A stretch of 64,000 bases of DNA, taken from NCBI RefSeq assembly GCF_002443255.2, contig NW_019211459.1, forward strand, positions 2,360,838-2,424,837, read 5' to 3'. The notes beneath the pieces are model-generated. The model was not told the DNA's origin, ran no database searches, and was given only the letters and a program-made list of their open reading frames with translations. This DNA comes from Varroa destructor (taxonomy: Eukaryota > Arthropoda > Arachnida > Mesostigmata > Varroidae). This document shows, piece by piece, positions 55,235 to 64,000 of the stretch. Every line of letters begins with the position of its first letter. Position 1 is the stretch's first letter. The translations under genes were made by a program, and so were the position numbers.

Positions 55235-57630
55235 ATGTTGACTTTTCACTTCAGCTACAATCAGCAAACCAGGACCCATGGAGCTGTAGTGAATGACATC
55301 TGCATTCAACAAGCAAATATGCCTTTATAGGTGTACATTTGCTTTAGGGTGATGTCTCGCCGCTCCAGTTGCGTACTGTTTTCTAATGTAACCGTCTGCG
55401 ATTTTAGTATAGAAAGCATTTTTCGTTTCAAGTTACGATTCGATGCAAAAATGGATCACTTTGTAACATAAAAACAAAGAGAAGCAAGTGTTTCTAGGCC
55501 GTGGTTTTTGATCCTTGTTCAAATTATGCGGCATTTATTTGTTAAATTTTTTTACCGAAAGTTTAGCGAGGTAAACAAGTATAATATGTTTACATGTATT
55601 ACCTGAGTGCTAACACCCGTGCGCTTTGATATGCGTCAGCTCCGACCACAGCTCTCAATCCTTTATTATTATTCTTGCACAAGGTAACTGAAAATTATTT
55701 TCTTTCATTAGACTCATTTTTGAATTCTTTTCTACCTTTTTCTCCCGGAATTTTTCAAAGCAACGGGTCGCGATGTTTCTAGTAGTGGAACTTTTACTAA
55801 ACCCAGACAACGAGCTGTCTGCGCCTCTATAGTTCCAGGTTAGAACCATATATGTAAGGCACTTAGATTTTTTGATTTTCCATAATTCACTACCACTCAC
55901 CTGTTAAAAGCCCGAATGGTAATCTTCGAGTAAACAATTTTCATCCTAAGGAATACAAGTGCATCGCACCATTATAAATTAGTGCCATCTTGAAATATAA
56001 GACTGATGTTTGTCACGTTTTATGCTAAACGATATGTATATATATGTGTGTGTACGTGATTGTTGAGGATTCAGACTCTTTACGATGATGTATAAAAATT
56101 TAGATTGATATTACGTTAAAAATCAATGTTACAGGAAATTAATTAGTGAGGCTCTTTTTGCAAATGCTGAGCCAATAGCTCGATAATCGTGATATGACCG
56201 TGTTGTGCAAAAAGGGTCATGTACTACTTTGTACCGCTCTAGTTCTGTTTATGAGACCACATATTTTTGAGCTTCTGACAGTGACTGGACTAAATTCTTA
56301 TACAAATATGGAGACGTATCTATCATGTGCCAGAAATTGCTGTGATGAAAGGAGCCATTCCTCTTCTTGAATAACATTAACATCACTTGTCTGTTATACG
56401 TTTGCAGGATGTGCTTACAGAAATCATTAGAAATTTTACAGTGGGTAAATATATGCCTTCCGCCGGAACATCGATTGGAAGTACCCGACCTTGGCCTTAA
56501 TTTAGATGAACAGACCGTTGCTGAGAGCTGAGCAGAAGCTTTATTACAATAGTAACATCCGTTGAGATCTATATGTTTGCGTACAATTATGTATGTGAAT
56601 GCACAGGAACGCGCACACAGATCAAAAGTGATTAGATCGCTGAAAATGTCCGTTGCAGGGTATAAAAGTAACAAAACTCTTTCACAGCAGATCTTGACTC
56701 TACTGTAACCTTTTTAGATGAAACAAATAATAACAGTGATGCATTAGTGAATAATAATTATAGGGAAAAATCAAAATAGAATAGATATTAATGTAACAAA
56801 TCAATGATCGTCACTGAGAATGGCCGTGCATATTCAGCTTTTACACTAGTGCTTATTTGCTGAGCAGTCTCAGTAGAAGTGCCAAGTGTCTTTGTATGAG
56901 TGTGTGTGTGTGTGTGTGTCTGTTTGCATATACTAACCTATTAGCAAAGTAAGTAGTGATATTGCTGCAAGCCACGATTTTTGAGTCAGATTTTTGCGTG
57001 CGAAAATTTTGATCCACTGTAAACAGATTTATGATATGAGTGATGATTTGAAAATGTTCCGACTTCTCAGCTGCTTTTAAAGGAAACAATGCATAGAACA
57101 AATCTATTGCTGACATTGGTACAAATATGTGAAGCTTTCGTCTTATGCTAATGTTGAATCAGAAATTAGTAAATATTAGATTATGATCTAGGTGTTTTCC
57201 TTTGAATTCAAGCAAGATAAAACAAATAATATATGTCGTCGATCAGTGTAAACGGGCTATTTGAGGTCGCTGTATCCACACGTTGTGCTGCATCTATGGA
57301 TAGTCCAACCAATTTGATAAAAACAAGTAAATATTGGTACAAGAGAATATCGGTTTTGCCAAAGGATATTTTGGTACATTAGGTTTGGATAATTGGGGGG
57401 CAGGGGTCCTTGGCGCCGAAGGATAAATGATTTCCGGCTTTCATTACTAAGTAAAATTGCGGCCTGTTTATTTATGGGGCTCACATAATATCGATATCAG
57501 AAGTCTGCCTAACTCGAGTAAGATTGGTCTTTTGCACACCTTAAGTTTTAACTGTATGTATTAATAATAATCGTTTATTTTTATCTCAACCACTAATTAA
57601 CAGGAGCAAAGCAGGTATTCAGTAACGTTC

Positions 57631-57634
<4 letters not shown>

Positions 57635-57668
<34 letters not shown>
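57635..57668. repeat. (AT)n microsatellite
   Basis: A perfect AT tract of 34 bases in AT-rich intergenic DNA. Confidence 0.95.
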
Positions 57669-57670
<2 letters not shown>

Positions 57671-58233
57671 TGAAATAGAGTTACCCAATAAAAATTATAA
57701 ACCTTGTTTGCTTATTAAGCTAATATTAAGTTATTTAAAGCAGTTGGAAAAAGATCGTGAATAGAAAATGCTTTCTATACCTTCTTTAATAAAAACTTAC
57801 CTTTAATAAATCTGAAGTTGCTTTGGTATCAAGTGGAATAAAACCTATTCAATACAAGGTCTAAAGGAAATATTAGCAACACTTCCAAACACACACACTT
57901 AGCCACAAAGGGTAATGGTACTTGTTAAGTATTTTATGAAGTCTAAACGGAACCTTATTGCTAAGATGTGCGCGGAAAAATTCTAGATTAGAGCAGACGA
58001 TTGAGTCTAAATTGACAACTATTTGGACTTAAGTGTTCAATGAATTTGTGTTATAACGTTTTTCAGAAACCCCCAGTTTTCGTTCTTAAGTATTGAGATA
58101 ACACTGTTATAGGCTAACATTTTCAACAGGCTTGTATCTAGCGGTAATCGCTGTCCTACGAACAATAATTTGTCTGTTGCCGCTTGGCGTGTCAACATTT
58201 AATTTTACGTGTTTCTAACTGCTCCGCTCACAG

Positions 58234-58315
58234 GCTAAACATGGCAAACCACTTGTTTGTGATAAAAAGACCGTCAAAGTCAACTTCATACGCCACGACC
58301 CACTGTACGTGTCAG
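58234..58315 (+). CDS. Weak candidate exon, unknown gene
   Basis: An 82-base stretch lies between a good acceptor (CGCTCACAG) and a donor (CAG then GTGCGA). One frame reads a hydrophilic peptide containing KHGKPLVCDKKTVKVNFIRH, which looks protein-like. A second frame is also open. No neighbouring exon was found and I cannot name a family, so it may be chance. Confidence 0.18.
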
Positions 58316-61300
58316 GTGCGATCGATTTTTCAATAATGAGCGCTGATTTCTTCAGTGGCGGCAAATTTCAGAGCGTTTACCCGTGCCTAAAAAATGTGCA
58401 CTATTGCTTAGGTTATTTAGCATATCAGCTCGTCTTACAAAGATTTTTTGGATGTTTACGCTGAAAGTTTGCGCATTCCGTTTCTCGCTGGCGCAGTTGT
58501 TTTAAAGCATTGAATAAAGGATAAAAAATGAGCAGCTCCTCTAGTCAGTACACATATTACATTAGGTTTAAATTTACCCTTAGGCTTCATAAAACGAGGT
58601 CTTGTTTTAAAAAAACTATCTCGTGCTGTATTCTCGAAGGTACGTCCGAGTTTGTCAAATATGACAGTTGGCTACCTAGTCAATTGCAGCCAGCTATGAA
58701 CTTTATAGTTTCATGTACATTTCAGGTCTAGTTTGACCTTTAGTTTGAAATGTAATGACATGCTCAATATATTCTCTTTTTACAAAAATAGTTATCCAGA
58801 TCAGCGTGGTAATAATGGTACTTAGTTTTTGAACCCGCTGGTGAATAGTTTGACCTGTTGGGTCTAAATAAACAAGTGTAGCTCTATTCAAAGCATCTAT
58901 GACCGCATCTGTTTATTAACGGCGCAACTGAGCCCCATCATTTCTGTTTGGAGTATTGAAAAGGGTCTAGATGGCCCAGCTCCTATAATTATAATACCAA
59001 GCATCTTAAAAGTTTTATCAGCGCTTAACGATTATAAGATTTAAGATTAAAAGAATCAGTACAATCTAATTAATAAATTACATTTTATTTGTTTTTATTA
59101 TAAACTCTATTCCAATTTTTTTCTTGTCTTCACTTTTTTTTAAATTATGTATTGGGCCATCGAGACATACGACGATATTTAGATGTATTCTGATGAGACT
59201 TAAACTTATGGCATGCTTAAAAGTTTGATGTCAAATAGATTTGCACACGATACTTGAGTAAGTTAAGTATCACATAATCAAAGGACTAATTTAGTCATAT
59301 TAAGAATAAATATAACGGGCATTAACGGAATTTTCAAGATAAGCGACCATTTTTTTCGTCTGATGATCTGATCTCTGTCTAGATAAATGCCTGATAGCGA
59401 AAATCAAAATAGCATAGCACAAGTGTTTCGCCTATTTAAAAGTTTGGGTTGATTACTTTGCTGCTCGTTTTGATACAAGTGAAAGGAGTATTGCGTATCA
59501 CACAAGACAAGTGTTTTTAAAGTATTACGTGCAGATCTTGACAGGCCCAGCCTTCACGCAATCAGCTTGACTTGACTTTCAACTGACTTGAATAACTAAT
59601 ATTCTTATATAGTCCTATCAGGAATTTTTCATGAGAAAGCTTACCTTTACGCATTGCATGCCAAAGGAACATCCAGGACACCAAATAGATGAGCATCGTC
59701 AGCAGCAGTGGTAGAAAATGGTTTTTACTATCTTTCATTAACAATAAGGCAGCTAAACGTTGCAGATAGCTTTTTACTTGTAAGAGCAAATTTTGCTGAC
59801 CGAGCAGTGGCTATACATAAATGCGAGTTCTGTATGACAGATTTATCCCAAAGGTATTACATAGCTTGGTGGCAGAAACGTCTGGAGTCCATAGTGTATG
59901 CGATATACTTGTACGAGATTTCCAATTATTCGTCTTTCACTCGACTCAATCATTTTTAAATCTGTATCTCTCCTTTACTTTGAAAAATTGCGTATTTGAA
60001 AATTTGAATAGAGCTATGTTGAACTTAGGTGTAAATAGCACAGAACAAAAAGCACTGGAAGCTCATTTTTAAGATGAGTTGCTATCAACAATTTACTTAT
60101 TACGTGTGATCATATAACTAAAGATATTAGAATAAAATTTTTTATATGCTGGGAGAATTATAATATAGGACTAAACAATTATCGAGCCTAACCTGGTGTA
60201 AAGACAGTATCACATAATGTAGCTAATGTAGCATTTGCAATTCAAACGTCAGGATGTTTATATATTGTAGGAATAATTTTTACATTTCAAATGAGTGACC
60301 TAGCAGCTTTGCAGAATTTTTTCTCGGAGGGCATAATTCAGTTTTTTAATATTATCAGGACCAAATTTTCTTCATAGTGTTTATGTCCTCAGGAAGCGCG
60401 AGTTCAGTTGCTGTGCACTTAAAGAAAAACGTGTTGTTTTCTAATATTACGTCTTAGACACTTGGTATTGCCTGCTGCCTAATCAGTAAGATGGTGTATT
60501 ATGTTATGCATGCACTCATAGCGAGCTTGAACTATTCAAGGCCCATGTACTGAACCTGAGCTGATTAGGCTACAAGTACTAAAGCAGATCGGGTGTTATC
60601 TGTCGTTACGGAAGTTTCAGTTGTCTGTTTAATTAAATTATTTTGACAATAATCGCTTAGAGCGTGTCAACCTTTAACGATAATTTGTATAACAACGGTT
60701 CTTAAAAAGAGTTTTCTTATTGGATTGTGGATTCACACACCCAGTAACTCAACACCTTTGGCCCGCATTTTTTTATATAAGATAGGATGTTGAATTGTCC
60801 GATATGTTTTTCTATTTGCCTATACCTTGTGTGTGTGTGTGAGCACTCTCGTAGAACGTTTCACACACTGTCATCTTCATGCAAGCAAGCTGGAAGACCG
60901 ATTGAGCGAGATTGGCCGTTTAGCTTTCAAGATCGAACGCTGCCGACTCGGCAGTCCAGCAGCGAGATGAGCGACCATGCGTTATGCAGTCTTCTTTTAG
61001 TTGTTCTTGTTCTGCTTGTTCTTTACTGCCCGTTTGACGTCTTAATTCGCCGACTGTTCACGCCTTGTGTGCGGTTCGTTTTGGCCCGATAGTGATTTTA
61101 CCAACTTGTATTTGCCAGCCGACTATCGTCACGAGTATAAACTAGTCATCCTCTGGATTTCAACACGGACACAGGGGAGTACCTTTAAATGAGGTCGTGC
61201 GATGACTGGACCATTGATAAGCGCGCTATTCGGACGAACACTCTTTCAACATTGACGAGCTATCGAGAAAGCCGGAGGAAGAGGTCCTAGATAGTAAATG

Positions 61301-61580
61301 TTACTTTAAGCCGATAGCAACTACGGTGAAAGACCGCGGCTATCACAAGTGAAGCTAAAAAAAAACGGCTCGGCGAGGTAGTGACTAACCCTTTCAGGTA
61401 TAAGTCAGACGACCATCTGTTGTGAGATTGTTCAAAGCTGCTTACTACACCTGGCTGTTCATCGTTCCTTGCTTAAGAGGACACATCATAATCCTATTGT
61501 AACCACAATATTTTCGATAACAAGGATTGTTTCAAACCGCATGAAGAAGGGCTGGGTGACTCGTGAGCAACTTTGAGCAC

Positions 61581-61594
61581 GTTGCCATGGTAAC
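61581..61594. promoter_or_regulatory. X-box (RFX-type) motif
   Basis: GTTGCCATGGTAAC matches the X-box consensus GTNRCC-RGYAAC exactly and differs from the palindrome at 14190 by one base. It sits in GC-richer DNA that looks like a promoter, but no gene was identified beside it. Confidence 0.45.
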
Positions 61595-64000
61595 CCCGAA
61601 CGTGCAACTGTTGCTAGCTTAAATACCAGACGTAAAATCGCAGGTACTAGTCATTTGTTACCAATAACAAATATGTTTGTGTAAATTTGTCAGTCTTAAC
61701 GAAATATGCTATATATAAAAACAAATAAAAATAATACAGTACTTTCGAATGATGTATAGATGTAGATAGTGCATGTGTATTTGTCTTACGTTTTTCCATT
61801 TTTGCTCTATGTGCTTACATTTTCCTTATAAACTATTGGCAATACTGCAAGTATTTTATGACTGAAAAATCATATCAATTCAACTAAACGTCGTAACAGG
61901 AACCGATTCACTGAACAGACAAATTACATCTAAACTGTTTTGACTAAAAACGGTATACATACGCGCAATTTTTCAATAAACTTTATAAGCCGGTCGAGAT
62001 GGACCTATAATTTTTCTACTTAGGTATTGCAGAATTCCTCCGAACGCACTTATTTAACTGTATTTCACCAGCTTAGAGGGCAAGCCACACAAACGTAGGT
62101 AGGCTGGAAGTTAAATTCTGTTTAGTAATAATAATCATAAGTAAATCTTCACGTTGTTAAAGTCACGTAAGTATGTCGTTTGCCGTGAATACTGTCTTTA
62201 TTGGGCGTCCAGCTAATGTGCGATATAATCGGTTGATACCCTGCCGTCTGCGTTGTTTGGATGGATTATTGTCACCTCTGCTAACTGAGATTCCGTGATA
62301 TTATTTGTTTTTGTTTGAAATGCTGTATCTTTAAGGCTGTTAACTGATTGGAAAGAGTCCGTGTAAAATAATACATCATTAAATGTAAGAAAGGTTGCAG
62401 TGTAGGCGGTACAAGCACTCTCTATTTATAACGGTTGCGTCCGAAGTCGTTCGGGCAAGTTTATCGTTATCTTCTACCCTAAACAAATTATAGCAAGTGT
62501 TAGGGCTGGTCGCTCTGTACAATTTGAGAGCTGAATTTCAGGACGATCGGCGCGTCCTAAGATCAGGCCAAGAAGAAGAAGAAGAATGTTCAGAGTTTAC
62601 AGTAACGCTGCTCAAACCTAGTCTTTTTTAGACGCATAGCTTCGAGTTCACACTGCCAATAGTAGCTGCTGAAAAGGGTCTGTGTCCTAAATGTCTGCTG
62701 CCACTGGAATCCACGAATCGCATCGGCGGTTCCTAGTGACAACAACTGGAAAAACTACAGCATCGAACCCTTCCGAACATTCTTCCTTTAGCTAATCTAG
62801 AGAATTTATTGTATTTAGGAAAACATAATACATATATTAATCGCTTAAGTATCATACAATCTATCTAATACAGTCGTATGTATGGGAAGCTTCTAACTGT
62901 GCTGAAATGCATGCAAATGACTCTAGGACACAGTGAAGGCGACGCAAATTTCAGACCCAGAAGCGGTCAGACGTTTCTACAGCTTGCACAACAATCACCT
63001 GACGATAGCACGGGTTCGCTTATACTCCTCTTGTTGTGTATACCATGACAATATTAGTTTGTCTAACAAAAGGTCATTTGCATTTAACTAATAAGCATGG
63101 ACAATAGTTCTCGTTACACATACACTGCATTACTGTTGTTATTTCTAATAACATATGAGTCGTACGCTGTTGTCGTGAAGTTTCTCGGTGGCGATTCTCA
63201 CATGGTCCACACTTCTCTAATACCTGACGGGAGTGGGGGAGACGAGGTCGGTAATGAAGGAATTCTCATTAAGTCAATCTATGTTACACGTATGGCTACC
63301 GTCACTAGTACACCGCGAAGCCCGGACACACCAGCGACTTCCTCAATTGGAAAAAATTAAAGTTTTACTGAGCTCGACTCTACCAATAGCCGTGAGAAAA
63401 GCAGTGCAATCGACAGTGGTTTTGACTCATTTTGCACGCGCAACAGACTGGTCGGCCAACGCAGTCTTTTCACTGTGCACTGTGTATGTACGCACGCGTA
63501 GTGGCAGCAATTGTCGATCTATTGAAGCAGTCAGTACCGTAGATACGCCGCTGTCGTATCCCTCTATGTTGTATTTTCTGCTGCGTAACTGTGTGTATGA
63601 ATGTGTGCTTAGTTAACAACACACGATTGACTGCTTGCGCGTAAGCAATGCTGCTGCTTACGAAGCAACAGCGATGGCGGCGGCGGTAAGAATGCCAGAA
63701 GTCATCGTATTTGCTCGGGGAAGCGAAGCTTGTTCCTGATGTTGCCGCTATAGCGCAGCTGACAGCAACGGACTCAGATTGCCTTGCAGTCGCCATTAAA
63801 CAACGAGGAAAGAGGGCCACAATGCAATCAGCCTGACCGTCGTTGTCGTTACGTTGCGACCGACGCTGCCTTTCCTCGCCACAGCCGCCGCCGCAAGTCA
63901 CAACCTACCCGTAGACTCGAGTCTCTCATACAAATATACGCAGAAAGCACAGACAGATAGAAGAATTGTAGTGGTTATGCTGTACGATGTAACGATGCAA

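Larger units (their letters stand above)
54779..64000. other. Right-hand region without a recognised gene
   Basis: From 54779 to about 60700 the DNA is AT-rich. It holds a hairpin beside an A tract at 55168-55234, a (TG)n tract near 56899-56918, an (AT)n tract at 57635-57668 and one weak exon candidate at 58234-58315. From about 60800 to 61640 and from about 63000 to 64000 the sequence is richer in CG and in GC triplets, and an X-box lies at 61581-61594. These look like promoter or leader DNA of a gene beyond the right edge. Open frames at 60787-61092 and 63097-63360 start with ATG and have hydrophobic stretches, but I recognise neither. Confidence 0.45.

Noticed and set aside
59562..59789. 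Minus-strand ORF with a hydrophobic segment and a possible donor after 59654
   Set aside because: No partner exon, no family resemblance, and the plus strand is open as well; chance is more likely.
60787..61092. A 101-codon ORF with a Leu/Val-rich segment
   Set aside because: Hydrophobic run only, no recognised family, and it sits in probable 5' leader DNA.
1..64000. tRNA, rRNA and other structural RNA genes
   Set aside because: By eye I found no tRNA box B with a matching box A, and no conserved rRNA or snRNA sequence; a covariance-model search would be needed to exclude them.

Overview
This is nuclear DNA of an animal. Every confident gene has a metazoan homologue. Four of the five are split by GT-AG introns of about 0.2 to 3 kb. 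The rest is AT-rich intergenic DNA with many (TA)n tracts, one long AC-rich satellite block and a 100-base assembly gap. Gene sequence style and intron sizes suggest an arthropod, possibly a mite or tick relative, but the window alone does not settle the lineage. I see no bacterial, viral or plasmid features.

Layout: 1-4460 has no recognised coding sequence but contains GC-richer stretches and a cAMP-response-element-like cluster. 5597-9286 (+) is CTDNEP1/Dullard, the nuclear-envelope lipin phosphatase; six exons are assigned and a possible membrane-anchor exon lies at 4461-4637. 15508-23672 (+) is a divergent MAST-family kinase in 12 proposed exons, with a DUF1908-like helical region, an AGC kinase domain and two PDZ domains. 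24374-25880 is a 1.5 kb strand-asymmetric compound satellite. 34583-35698 (+) is cyclin Y in one uninterrupted ORF. 46556-49766 (-) is MRG15/MORF4L1 in four coding exons. 52200-54778 (+) is BORCS5/myrlysin in five exons. 54779-64000 has no gene I can name; it holds a perfect 22-bp hairpin beside an A tract, an RFX-type X-box and GC-richer leader-like DNA near the right end.

The genes do not form an operon or one pathway. They cover nuclear-envelope lipid control (CTDNEP1), cytoskeleton-linked kinase signalling (MAST-like), membrane-anchored cyclin activity (CCNY), chromatin acetylation (MRG15) and lysosome positioning (BORCS5). CCNY and BORCS5 both begin with a predicted N-myristoylation signal.

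The most unusual item is the MAST-like kinase. Its predicted magnesium-binding motif reads DFD instead of DFG, it carries a second PDZ domain that standard MAST kinases lack, and an in-phase cysteine-rich candidate cassette exon lies inside its kinase domain. Other structure worth attention: two 14-bp X-box motifs, three near-perfect hairpins with 4-6 base loops, a 24-bp perfect palindrome, and the multi-unit satellite.
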